Shown one piece after another: positions 24,839 to 35,300 of a DNA stretch of 41,588 nucleotides. The position numbers were made by a program, and so were the translations under genes. Origin of the DNA: CAVXFS01 sp049582805 (GTDB taxonomy: Bacteria > Pseudomonadota > Gammaproteobacteria > Burkholderiales > Gallionellaceae); NCBI GenBank assembly GCA_049582805.1, contig JBAUUR010000050.1, positions 1 to 41,588 of the forward strand, in the 5' to 3' direction. The notes beneath the pieces were generated by a model. It was not told where the DNA came from. It ran no database searches and worked only from the letters and a program-made list of their open reading frames with translations. The number at the start of each line of letters is the position of its first letter. The first letter of the stretch is position 1.

Positions 24839-25957
24839 CTAACTTTCCCGTGAAACATTCACATCGTGTCCGTGAGACATCAACAGCGCATGCCCCTGGG
24901 CAGTCTTCAGGTCTTCTGCCACCATCTCGGCGCACATCTGCTGCACGGTAATTTCCGGCACCCACCCCAGGTTGGCCTTTGCCTTGGAAGGATCCCCCAG
25001 CAACGTCTCGACTTCCGTGGGGCGGAAATAGCGGGGATCGATTTCAACTACCAAGTCTCCCACTTTCAGCGCCGGCGCCATATCTCCGGCAATGGATTCC
25101 ACGATGCCTTTTTCATCCACCCCTTTACCCTCAAAGCGGAGCGTGATGCCGAGTTCGGCTGCCGACCACTTAACAAATTCACGCACGGAATACTGCACCC
25201 CGGTTGCAATCACGTAATCTTCCGGATGATCCTGTTGCAGCATCATCCACTGCATGCGGACGTAGTCCCTGGCATGCCCCCAGTCGCGCAATGCGTCCAT
25301 GTTGCCCAGATACAGTCGCCTCTCCAGTCCCTGGGCGATATAAGCCAATCCCCGGGTAATCTTGCGGGTGACGAAGGTCTCGCCCCGGCGCGGCGATTCA
25401 TGGTTGAACAGGATGCCGTTGCAGGCATACATGCCGTACGCCTCGCGGTAATTAACGGTAATCCAGTAGGCATAGAGTTTGGCCACTGCATAGGGGCTGC
25501 GCGGATAGAATGGCGTGGTTTCCTTTTGCGGAATCTCCTGCACCAGGCCATACAACTCCGAAGTGGAAGCCTGATAAAACCGGGTCTTGTTCCCCAGCCC
25601 CAGAATCCGGATCGCTTCGAGCAAACGCAGGGCGCCCATGGCATCCACGTCCGCCGTGTATTCCGGGGATTCGAAGCTCACCGCCACATGCGATTGCGCC
25701 CCCAGGTTGTACACTTCATCCGGCTGTATCTCCTGGACAATGCGAATAAGATTTGATGTGTCCGTCAGATCGCCGTAGTGCAAGAAGAAACGTGGATTTT
25801 TTACATGCCGGTCCTGGTAGATGTGATCCACTCTCTGCGTGTTGAACAGGGATGCCCTGCGCTTGATTCCATGGACTTCATAGCCCTTCTCAAGTAAAAA
25901 CTCTGCCAGGTAGGAACCGTCCTGGCCGGTAACGCCGGTAATCAATGCCCTTTTCAT
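24839..25957 (-). CDS. gmd: GDP-mannose 4,6-dehydratase
   Basis: 372 residues. The N-terminal Rossmann motif is ALITGVTGQDGSYLAEFLLE, with the NADP-specific HGIKRRAS. The LGAQSHVAVSFESPEYTADV segment and the catalytic YPRSPYAVAKLYAY (Tyr and Lys) are present. The FNHESPRRGETFVTRKITR loop near the active site is typical of this enzyme. It makes GDP-4-keto-6-deoxy-mannose from GDP-mannose, the first step towards GDP-L-fucose or GDP-rhamnose. It is the first gene of the gmd-fcl pair; its promoter should lie in the 450-base region upstream. Confidence 0.96.
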   Translation of the reverse strand: MKRALITGVTGQDGSYLAEFLLEKGYEVHGIKRRASLFNTQRVDHIYQDRHVKNPRFFLHYGDLTDTSNLIRIVQEIQPDEVYNLGAQSHVAVSFESPEYTADVDAMGALRLLEAIRILGLGNKTRFYQASTSELYGLVQEIPQKETTPFYPRSPYAVAKLYAYWITVNYREAYGMYACNGILFNHESPRRGETFVTRKITRGLAYIAQGLERRLYLGNMDALRDWGHARDYVRMQWMMLQQDHPEDYVIATGVQYSVREFVKWSAAELGITLRFEGKGVDEKGIVESIAGDMAPALKVGDLVVEIDPRYFRPTEVETLLGDPSKAKANLGWVPEITVQQMCAEMVAEDLKTAQGHALLMSHGHDVNVSRES

Positions 25958-26410
25958 CAGTTGTTATCCCCGCAGTAAAAATTTCATCGTCATGCCAGGC
26001 TGAATCCGGCAAGTCTCGCTGTTCGCGCAAGTCAGGACGACGAAGCTATTGATTCGGCACGGTGAAGGATCAACTCCGTTCGTGCTGAGCGTAGCTGGCA
26101 TAGCCAGCGAAGTCGAAGCATCAGCTGCATCCTTTCGACTTCGCTACGCTACGCTCAAGGCGAACGGACTTCAAACATAATCAGGTCGGATCAATAGGAA
26201 CCTACTGTTCCCGCTCATTTCAGATACGGCCCAGCCGAAATTAAATACCAAATTGTACTGCACTAACCGACTCTTTTCCCGTGATTCCCCGCCTCGAATC
26301 GAACTGAATGAATGCCATGCATCTCTTCCAGCGTGCGCTGGCAACTGCGGCATACATCGTTGCCCAATGTGGTGGTCAATGCTCGACACAGGAGCCATCT
26401 GCGCGACATT
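25958..26410. other. Gene-free region upstream of gmd
   Basis: About 450 bases between the gmd start and the stop of the restriction gene. It contains the palindromic repeat at 26074-26168. No open frame with a ribosome-binding site and a recognisable product was found on either strand, and no tRNA-like fold was noticed. Confidence 0.6.
26074..26168. repeat. Intergenic palindromic repeat (CCTTCGAC/GCTCAAGG type)
   Basis: The left part reads TCCGTTCGTGCTGAGCGTAG then CGAAGTCGAA; the right part reads TTTCGACTTCGCTACGCTAC then GCTCAAGGCGAACGGA, giving an imperfect inverted repeat. Repeats of this kind are widespread in proteobacterial intergenic regions. A related half-copy lies inside the restriction gene at 29480-29509. 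Confidence 0.7.
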
Positions 26411-26740
26411 TCACACCTGCACCACTGTGGAGAAATCGCCTGCAGCCACAGCGTTCATGTAAGCGAGAATCAGTTCCTTGGTGAGATAGCGTCCGTGTGC
26501 CTTTTCATCCTGCTCGCGCACGATGGGGAAGGTGTCGAGGATGTAGGCCGCATCATCGCGGTTGACGCCGTAGAGGTTGAAGAACAGCGCATCCAGCCGC
26601 GCCAGGCGGTGGCGGCGGTCGTCCTCGTCCCACTGGAACGGCGCGCCGTCGTAGCCCAGGTCATGCGCAAAAGGCGTGAGGTCGTGCGCGGTGTAGGACA
26701 GGCGCAGCACTTCGCCGCGCACGAAGTCGGCAAGGGTCGC

Positions 26741-26821
26741 TCCCTCACCCCTGCCCCTCTCCCGAAGGGCGAGGGGTTCTGACTTCCCTCTCCCACCGGG
26801 AGAGGGATTGAGGGTGAGGGA
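26741..26821. repeat. In-frame palindromic repeat within restriction gene, copy 1
   Basis: 81 bases (27 codons) with inverted arms, TCCCTCACCC at the left end and GGGTGAGGGA at the right, around inner C/G-run hairpins. It encodes a low-complexity insert (LTLNPSPGGRG, then PLALRERGRGEG) between the EQFVSS and ATLADFVRGEV parts of the enzyme, and keeps the frame. Confidence 0.8.
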
Positions 26822-27430
26822 ACTCACGAACTGCTCGGGGCGGATCAGCGGCAGTTGTTCGACGATGAACCAGTTAAGGTGCTGCCCCTGCACTTTCTGA
26901 CGTGACAAGTAATCGAAGGCAAAACTGTTGAGGTTTGCCAAAAGCAGCGGCCCCCAGTCAGCATATGGCAAGGTATCACCATCCGGCAGAATTGCGGGCA
27001 GCGTATTGCCCAATCCGGCAAATGGCACAATAGCCACAAGCATGGTTCGCACGTTGGTAGGCGCAGTGACATCCTTGAATGCAATCACCCATTGCCCCGC
27101 ATACTGCGGCTGCACATCAGAGGCGCTTACCCAATACTGCGGCGTGGGGTAAAAATTCGGATCGGCATGTTGCGCGGCGGTACTGGCTTCCTGCTGCGCC
27201 GGGCGGTGCAGGTTGTCTGCGTTCATCACCACGCTCGCGGCGCGGTGGTCGTACATTTGCACCATCTTGCCTTCGTACAGCGGCACGGCTTCCGCTTCGC
27301 CCTTCTTCCAGCGGTTCATGCCGACCGGATACCAGCCTTCTTGTTCCAACTCGTCGCGCCGCTTGAACAGGCCGGAGTCGTTGGTCATATGGAACATGGT
27401 GCAATAGCGCACCGGCCAGACCTTCTGAAC

Positions 27431-27495
27431 TTCCTTCCCCTCTCTCGCCTTCGGCACCCTCTCCCCGCGAGCGGGGAGAGGGCTGGGGTAAGGGG
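27431..27495. repeat. In-frame palindromic repeat within restriction gene, copy 2
   Basis: Contains a perfect hairpin at 27457-27482 with 12-base arms CCCTCTCCCCGC and GCGGGGAGAGGG around GA, and weaker outer arms. It encodes PYPSPLPARGERVPKAREGK between LHAA and QKVWPVRYC, keeping the frame. Confidence 0.8.
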
Positions 27496-28214
27496 CGGCA
27501 TGTAAGACCAGCACCGGTTGCCTGCGGTATATCGCAGTAGTGATGTCCGCATCGCGCCGCGTTCTGAAAATCGGCGCGGCGCCAGTGTTGGGATTGACGG
27601 CGGAGAAGTCCTGCGCGGTGAGCGTGAGGAGGTGTTGCGGATCGTCGGCTTCTTCCAGCGTGTGCAAATAAAAAGCACAGCGCGCGGCGGCTACGGTGCG
27701 CTGTTCGCCGCCGAACACCAGCGCGCAGAATTTGAAACGGCTATCCACATCGGGGAAAAAAGTTTTCCTGTTCTCGAAATCATAGAGCACGGCAAGACGG
27801 CCCGTGGTGGAAATGCTGCGGAAGAATTCCGCCGCTCCCTTGTCTGCCGCAATGCCGGAGGGACACAGCAGGCCGACCATGCCTCGTGGGTGAATCAGCG
27901 CTTGGGCGCGTTCGACGAACAGGGAATACAAGTTGGTGTCGCCGCCAGACAGCAGCGGGTAGTCGCCGCATTCGCGCGCCACGCGGCTGCCCGCTTCGGC
28001 GGCGGCCCGTGCGGCAAGGTAGTCCTGCCATAGCGGGTCGTGATCGGTTTCCAGTTGCGCGATGAATCTCTTGCGGTCAGAGGCGCGCGCAGCTTTGGCG
28101 ATTTCCGCTTTGCGTTCGGCGAACCATTCCACTTCCTGCAATTTCATCCTGTCCCACGGCGGGTTGCCAATGATGGCGTCAAACCCTGCGCCGCCCCCAA
28201 GGGCGGCGGCGTTT

Positions 28215-28291
28215 GCCCTTCCCCCTTCCGGGGGGAAGTTGGAAGGGGGGGCGCTCCCCCACCCCAACCCTCCCCCGGAGGGAGAGGGAGC
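28215..28291. repeat. In-frame palindromic repeat within restriction gene, copy 3
   Basis: Two GC-rich hairpins, one from CTTCCCCC/GGGGGAAG and one from CCCTCCCCC/GGAGGGAGAGGG. The stretch encodes a Gly/Pro/Ser-rich insert (SPSGGGLGWGSAPPSNFPPE) just before the methylase motif GFDAIIGNPPW. An adjacent GCCGCCC/GGGCGGC hairpin lies at 28190-28207. Confidence 0.75.
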
Positions 28292-29479
28292 GAAAACCGT
28301 GGGAAAAGCCAATTCCCAGTGCAGGAAGCGGTTGCTCGCGGCGCAAGCGAGCGCTTGTTGCACCACGCGATGGTCATTCTGCTGCCGTTCGGAGAACAGC
28401 TTGATGCCTGCCTTGCCGAGCAGGTCTATGGATTCGAGCAGGTTGTCGCCGTATTCGTGGTTGAGCAGGCCGACCCAGGTTTGCTGGTAATTTTTCGCTT
28501 CGGCTTTGCCTGCCCACTGCTTGGCCTGGAGAAAATCCAGCGCACGCTGCGTCGGTCGCAGGTTGTCAATGAGCGAGGCCATCAATGCCTTGGATTCGTG
28601 CGCCTCGGCAATGTCGATGTCGGTGAGGTTGCCGATGGCGTTCATGGTGATACGCGCAGTCTCCACGCGGCGCAAATCGTCCTGCTGCAACAGCCCGCCC
28701 TTGAGTTTGCCCAGCTCTTCCGCGAGCTGTTTCACCTTGCCGCCGAACAGCGAATCGCCGCAATGCAGGTGATGGTCGAGAAAGGACAGCGGCGCGCCGA
28801 CGGTGAAGGTGTGCAGCCACAGCGCGACCTTGGCGAGTTCCACCGCCATTGGGTTCTTGTCCACGCCGAAAATGACGCGCTTGAGAATCATGCGGCGCAC
28901 GATGTGGCGGTCGTCCAGTTGGGCTTCGCTCACCGTCCAGCGGTTCTTGTGCGCGGCGGTGAGGATGCGGTTGCGGATGTCATGGATGCGCGCGATCAGC
29001 GGCGACGCCCACGGATTGGCGATGTCCTTTGCCCAGGTTTGCGCCGCAATTTCCAGTTCCGCTTCGGCCAGAGTCTCGAGGATTTCGTCGGCAAGATAGT
29101 CCACCAGCGAGACGAGAAAATGTCCGCTGCCCATCGCCGGATCGCAGATTTTGAGGTCGAGTATGCTGGAAGCCGGGTCGAGGCTGTCAAGCAGTTTCCA
29201 GTCGCCGGGTTTAAGCTCGTGCTTGCGCTGCCATACTTTTATCTGGTCATGGAAAGCCTGCTTGCGCTCGGCGATCAGCGGGCCGACGGTTTCGCGGATG
29301 ATGAGTTTCACCAGCCCGTCGTGGGTGTAATAGCTGCCGCTGGTTTTGCGTGCGAAGCTGGCGGGACGGGCGACGATTTTGTCTTCTTCAACGGTAAGGC
29401 TGTATTCCAGTAGGCGTTCGTAGATGCCGCCGAGGTGTTGCACGGAGAGGTCGCGGTAGTTGATCCATGCGTGCAACAA

Positions 29480-29509
29480 GCCTGCCCTGAGCTTGGTCGA
29501 AGGGTCCGG
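29480..29509. repeat. In-frame half-copy of the CCTTCGAC/GCTCAGGG repeat
   Basis: CCCTGAGCTTGGTCGAAGGG is a familiar proteobacterial repeat core. On the coding strand it is translated as DPSTKLRAGL, inserted between the LARRP and LHAWINYRDL parts of the restriction enzyme. It belongs with the intergenic repeat at 26074-26168. Confidence 0.65.
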
Positions 29510-30950
29510 CCGTCGTGCAAGGTCGTCAAACAGCGGGGCGAAGCGTACATCCGGCACACGGGCGCGTAATAGCAGCGGGGCGCGATCATCCTCGAACAGG
29601 CTGCCGTTGTATGCGGGCATGCCGATGGAGGCGTCGCCTTGCGCGATGATGCGGAACAGGTCGCTCATGTGCTGCCAGTAGCGGCAGGCGCTGGCGCTGA
29701 ACATATCATTCGCGTCGCGGCGTCTGGGGCGATGTCCTCGCGAATTTTGCGCAAGGCATAGTCGTCGTAGCGCGGGTCCCGCACGGGCAGCAGGTTGCGG
29801 TCTTCGGCGTAGAGGATGAACAGCAGGCGATACAGCAAGACCAGCGTGGCCTCGCGCAGTTCGTCCAGATAGGCGGCGGAGGCCGTTTGGGCTTGCGGAT
29901 CGGAAAGATTGTGCCAAACACGCGCGCGCCCAAATCCTGCGAGACTTTTTCTTCGTACAGCCGCGCTTCGTTGAAAGCGTATTCGTGAAAGGTGCGGCCT
30001 TCCTTATCCCATGTCTGGCGCAGAAAAGCACCCAGGTGGAACAGGCAGAAAAACAGTTTGATGCCGTGCTGTGCGTCCACATTGAACGGGTTTTCCCCGG
30101 CGCTGGGTACGCCGAGTAGAGCAGCAAGATCAAGTTCGAGGAATTCTTCGGAGCGCGAACGCGCACCTTGCCAGTACAGCCGCCACACCGCGCCGTTGGT
30201 GAGGATGCCCCAGTGCACCGCACGGTCAGAAGCAACCTCGACGCTGGAGAGGTAACGCAATATCTGGTTCGACGGCGTGCCGGGATCGAGGCGGCTGGTG
30301 GCGTCGCCCCGATCCAGCGGGCGCATCCAGCGCTTGGCCTCGAGGATGGCGATACCGTGGCGGTAGCGGCGGTCGTCGCGCTTTTCGGTTCGGGCGGATT
30401 TTTTTGCTTCCTCATCCGCAAACAGCAGGAAGTCCGGCACATCTTCGCGGCGCGTGCTGGTGGCAGTGACTTGCTTGAGAGTCAGGCCTTGCCAGCCCAG
30501 CAGGTCAAGCACCTTTTCGATGATGTCCGCCTCGGTGTTGGCTTCGTTAAGCTGGCTGTCAGCCGTGAGGGGAGCATAGATGCGCTTTAGATCGCTGATG
30601 AAAATACTCAGTGCCTCATCAGATAACTTTTCCCAGACGGGTGTCGTCTTGATGCCATCGAGCAGGAAGTCTTGCGAGAAAAGTTTACCGTCCATTCGTC
30701 TTCAGAAGGTCAGAGTTTTACGGGCGAAATGGTGCCCATGAGTGTAACGGCAAACATGGCAGAAGGCTTGGCGTTTTGCACTTTGCCCAGCCGCTTCTAC
30801 TGCGCCCTTCATGCTCGTAAAATCGCATGACTTCCTGCAAGAGATTGCCGTCAAAATATATGTTGGTGTGTATGGCCAATCCCGCGTAAAAATAAGGCGC
30901 ATTCTACACAGCGTGGCGCAAAGGGGAAGACCGCAAACAATGCCGCCTGC

Positions 30951-31403
30951 TCAAGTACGGTGGAGCGGCAGCCGTGTGAAACCGCCTGATGGGCTGACGC
31001 GATAAGCGAATGGGGCGAGTGTTTGCAGGGATAAGGCGACGAGTTTGGGCAAACTCCGAACCAGCAGGCCGCTGAGTTCTTCCCGGTTCATTTGTCCGGC
31101 CCTTGCTATCAGGAATGCCTTGGTCTTGTTGCGTTTGAGTGCTTCGAGTTCGCTAACGCGGTAGCGGATCCGGTAGTCCAATGTCAGCACAATCCAGTTG
31201 TGTTCTCCGCAAAAGGCCAGCCATTCTTCATCCGGGACATCCTGCGCGAAATGGTCGTCGTGAACTTCTACTCGGGCACCGGCTTGGCGTAATGCCTCTG
31301 CAGCCGATTTCCTGCCGAGGTTTCGGTCAAGGAAAAAGGCGCATTCCCTAAGCTGCTTTTCGTAGCGGGATAACTTCGTACCGGATTGCTTCTTCGACGG
31401 CAT
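30951..31403 (-). CDS. PIN-like toxin (DUF5615/VapC45 type)
   Basis: 150 residues from the ATG at 31403 (MPSKKQSGTKLSRYEKQL); an in-frame TTG at 31430 is less likely. The fold is PIN-like: FFLDRNLG carries the first acidic residue, VPDEEWLAFCGEHNWIVLTL corresponds to the conserved middle, and DYRIR to the last acidic strand. Members of this group are predicted RNases acting as toxins. It overlaps the 3' end of the DUF433 antitoxin gene by 56 bases, so translation is probably coupled. The gene is followed by 255 bases without a credible gene before the restriction-modification start. Confidence 0.75.
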   Translation of the reverse strand: MPSKKQSGTKLSRYEKQLRECAFFLDRNLGRKSAAEALRQAGARVEVHDDHFAQDVPDEEWLAFCGEHNWIVLTLDYRIRYRVSELEALKRNKTKAFLIARAGQMNREELSGLLVRSLPKLVALSLQTLAPFAYRVSPSGGFTRLPLHRT

Positions 31404-32043
31404 GGCGGGAAAGTCCGAAATCTTCGGCAAGTTCGTCTATGGAATCACCCGCCTTGTATCGCTGGGCAAGGATGGCCGTCGAAACACCCGTGCCATCCAC
31501 AACCGGGTTGCCGAAGGCAATGCGCGGGTCAATCACAACGGCTGTCTTGGTTGATCCGGCAGAAGGAGGAGCGAAAAGATAAAGCTTCTGGGGCATTCCC
31601 TTGTTGTCGCGGAGTATGTGTTTGAGTGAATCCATCATGATCGCGCGCATGGCCAATTGCCCGTCCTTGGAAACGGCCACCAGTTCGCCATACTTGTCCA
31701 GAAACAGGTCAACGCCATCGGTAAGAAATTTTTCCGTCAGCAGTGGGCGCGGTTCGCCCAGGCGGCGCTTGACGTAATTGAGCGCTTTGCGGATGCTGGG
31801 CATCGAGACACGATGGTCGGTGCGGCGCATGGCATTAAGCGTGAATGCCTCGACAAGATTGTAGAAAGACAGGCGGCGACGTTTCTTGTCCGCAACCTCA
31901 ACCAGTGGCTGAAAGAGTTGCGCGCCTTCGGTTGTCTGGTATGTGCGGCCCAATACCCAGGAGCGTAGCGTAGCCGCCGGCATTCCCAAATAGGATGCCG
32001 CTTCGCTAACGGAATATGCGGGTTGTTCTCTCGGGTCAGCCAT
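31348..32043 (-). CDS. Antitoxin with MerR-like HTH and DUF433
   Basis: 231 residues, ATG at 32043 with GAGGTG four bases upstream. The N terminus YSVSEAASYLGMPAATLRSW is a MerR-type helix-turn-helix. The C-terminal 60 residues match DUF433: VIDPRIAFGNPVVDGTGVST, then SIDELAEDFGLSRHAVEEAI. DUF433 proteins pair with PIN-like toxins (VapB45-type), and the fused DNA-binding domain suggests autoregulation. It starts 31 bases after the thiC stop and may be reached by read-through from the thiC riboswitch-controlled transcript. Confidence 0.8.
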   Translation of the reverse strand: MADPREQPAYSVSEAASYLGMPAATLRSWVLGRTYQTTEGAQLFQPLVEVADKKRRRLSFYNLVEAFTLNAMRRTDHRVSMPSIRKALNYVKRRLGEPRPLLTEKFLTDGVDLFLDKYGELVAVSKDGQLAMRAIMMDSLKHILRDNKGMPQKLYLFAPPSAGSTKTAVVIDPRIAFGNPVVDGTGVSTAILAQRYKAGDSIDELAEDFGLSRHAVEEAIRYEVIPLRKAA

Positions 32044-32074
32044 TTTTCACCTCGGGGGCTAGTGTACGCTTTCT

Positions 32075-33946
<1,872 letters not shown>

Positions 33947-33982
33947 GGTGTATTGCTCCAAAAAGTAAGGAGCATCGAAGAC

Positions 33983-34068
33983 GCTTCCCTACGACGGCAT
34001 TATCCGTACAGGTTCAAAGGGTGTTTCTCACTTTGCCCCGTGTTCGAGATGCGGGCGAAGACCCCTAG
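33983..34068 (-). promoter_or_regulatory. TPP riboswitch (THI element)
   Basis: On the minus strand the sequence reads AGGGGTC, a variable P3 stem, GTGAGA, ACACCCTTTGAACCTG, CGGATAATGCCG, and CGTAGGGAAG. This matches the TPP aptamer consensus closely; the CTGAGA box is varied to GTGAGA. It lies 37 bases before the thiC ATG, so TPP binding probably hides the ribosome-binding site or ends transcription. Confidence 0.95.
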
Positions 34069-34164
34069 CTGAGAACGCAAGGTACTGGAAAGGATGAGCA
34101 AAAGCAAGTTGCGCTGCTCTTCGGCAATGGATCAGCCCGAAAGAATGTGCCGCGATTATTAAAC

Positions 34165-34192
34165 TTGGTCGTTGAAACCGCCTTCCTATAAA
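34165..34192 (+). promoter_or_regulatory. Possible pyrC promoter giving a near-leaderless message
   Basis: TTGGTC (34165-34170) and TATAAA (34187-34192) are 16 bases apart. Transcription would start near 34199-34200, only two or three bases before the ATG at 34202. No Shine-Dalgarno sequence precedes that ATG. Confidence 0.35.
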
Positions 34193-34201
34193 ATGGCCGA
34201 C

Positions 34202-35245
34202 ATGCAATTAAAGCTTACCCGCCCTGATGACTGGCACCTGCATTTGCGCGATGGCGCATTGATGCGATCTGTCCTGCCGGATACCGCCCGTCAATTTGCG
34301 CGCGCAATCGTCATGCCCAACCTGCGCCCGCCGGTTACTGACACCGAACAGGCATTGGCCTACCGCGATCGCATCCTGGCCGCTTTGCCGGCCGGTTCGG
34401 ATTTCCAGCCGCTGATGACGCTGTACCTGACTGACAACACGAGAGCGGAGGAAATACGGCGCGCCAGGCAGAGCGGAGCAGTCCATGCAGTCAAGCTTTA
34501 CCCGGCAGGCGCTACCACCAATTCCGATGCGGGCGTCACCGATATCCGCAAAACCTATCCTGCGCTGGAAGAAATGCAACGCTGCGCAATGCCGCTGCTG
34601 GTGCACGGTGAAGTCACCGATCCGGCGGTGGACATATTTGATCGCGAAGCAGTATTTATTGACCGTGTGCTTCAACCCTTGCTGCATGACATGCCTGGCT
34701 TGCACGTTGTATTCGAACACATTACCACCAGGGATGCCGTACAGTACGTGACAGGGGCTCCTGAGAACATCGCTGCAACCATCACAGCACACCATTTGCT
34801 GTACAACCGCAATGCCATGTTCAGTGGCGGTATACGCCCGCATTATTACTGCTTGCCGGTACTCAAGCGCGAAACGCACCGGCTGGCGTTGATTGAAGCC
34901 GCAACTGGCGGTAACAGGAAATTCTTCCTTGGCACCGACAGTGCGCCGCACGCGGTTCATACCAAGGAAACCGCCTGCGGCTGTGCCGGCATCTACACTG
35001 CGCATGCCGCCATCGAATTCTACGCCGAAGTGTTCGAGCAGGCCGAGGCGCTGGACAGGCTGGAAGCTTTCGCCAGTTTTTACGGCGCAGATTATTATGG
35101 TCTGCCACGAAACTCCGAAACCATCGTATTGCGCCGTGAAGCATGGCAGGTGCCTGCAGTATCCAGGTTCGGAGAATATAACCTTGTGCCATTGCGGGCA
35201 GGAGAGAAACTGCATTGGAAATTAGCTGATGAATCTTCTTGCTGA
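34202..35245 (+). CDS. pyrC: Dihydroorotase
   Basis: 347 residues from the ATG at 34202 (MQLKLTRPDDWHLHLRDG); an ATG at 34193 is also possible. It is a class II dihydroorotase, third step of pyrimidine synthesis, cyclising carbamoyl-aspartate to dihydroorotate. Zinc ligands are the HLHLRDG histidines, the carbamylated Lys of HAVKLYPAGATTNSDAG, the HGE histidine, and FEHITT. The FFLGTDSAPH aspartate is the catalytic base. It is divergent from thiC and convergent with rsmI. Confidence 0.97.
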   Translation: MQLKLTRPDDWHLHLRDGALMRSVLPDTARQFARAIVMPNLRPPVTDTEQALAYRDRILAALPAGSDFQPLMTLYLTDNTRAEEIRRARQSGAVHAVKLYPAGATTNSDAGVTDIRKTYPALEEMQRCAMPLLVHGEVTDPAVDIFDREAVFIDRVLQPLLHDMPGLHVVFEHITTRDAVQYVTGAPENIAATITAHHLLYNRNAMFSGGIRPHYYCLPVLKRETHRLALIEAATGGNRKFFLGTDSAPHAVHTKETACGCAGIYTAHAAIEFYAEVFEQAEALDRLEAFASFYGADYYGLPRNSETIVLRREAWQVPAVSRFGEYNLVPLRAGEKLHWKLADESSC

Positions 35246-35300
35246 TCCGCCAACTTCCCCGTCAAGTGGCAGTTCAAAAGCAAGATACATGTTGCACAGC

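Larger units (their letters stand above)
26411..30695 (-). pseudogene. Type IIG-like restriction-modification enzyme, two frameshifts
   Basis: Reading through two single-base deletions, near 29899-29903 and 29711-29723, gives a continuous protein of about 1428 residues starting at ATG 30695. The N-terminal third has a PD-(D/E)xK-like nuclease signature: VPDFLLF, then AILEAKRW. The methyltransferase core follows, with motif I LKICDPAMGSGHFLVSLVDY, FGVDKNPMAVELAKVALWLH and the N6-adenine motif IV DAIIGNPPWDR. A C-terminal target-recognition-like region ends NAVAAGDFSTVVQV. This is the Eco57I/PglX-like large adenine methylase class. Four short palindromic repeats lie in frame inside it. The 180 bases between the shifts encode conserved-looking sequence (YLDELREATLVLLYRLLF) in the third frame, so the damage is recent or is a sequencing error. 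Confidence 0.8.

Noticed and set aside
28040..29413. 457-codon plus-strand open frame opposite the restriction gene
   Set aside because: The minus strand encodes clear methylase motifs across the whole stretch; the plus-strand translation resembles no protein.
26074..29509. Repeats as a CRISPR array
   Set aside because: Copies are irregularly spaced, palindromic and of unequal length, with no constant repeat-spacer pattern and no cas genes.
29904..30442. N-terminal extension of the long open frame reading into the restriction gene
   Set aside because: This part is out of frame with the real coding sequence (30695 frame) and gives a Ser/Arg/Cys-rich non-protein-like translation; the true N terminus is in the other frame.
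30702..30902. 66-codon minus-strand open frame between the toxin and restriction genes
   Set aside because: No ribosome-binding site, no similarity, unusual composition.
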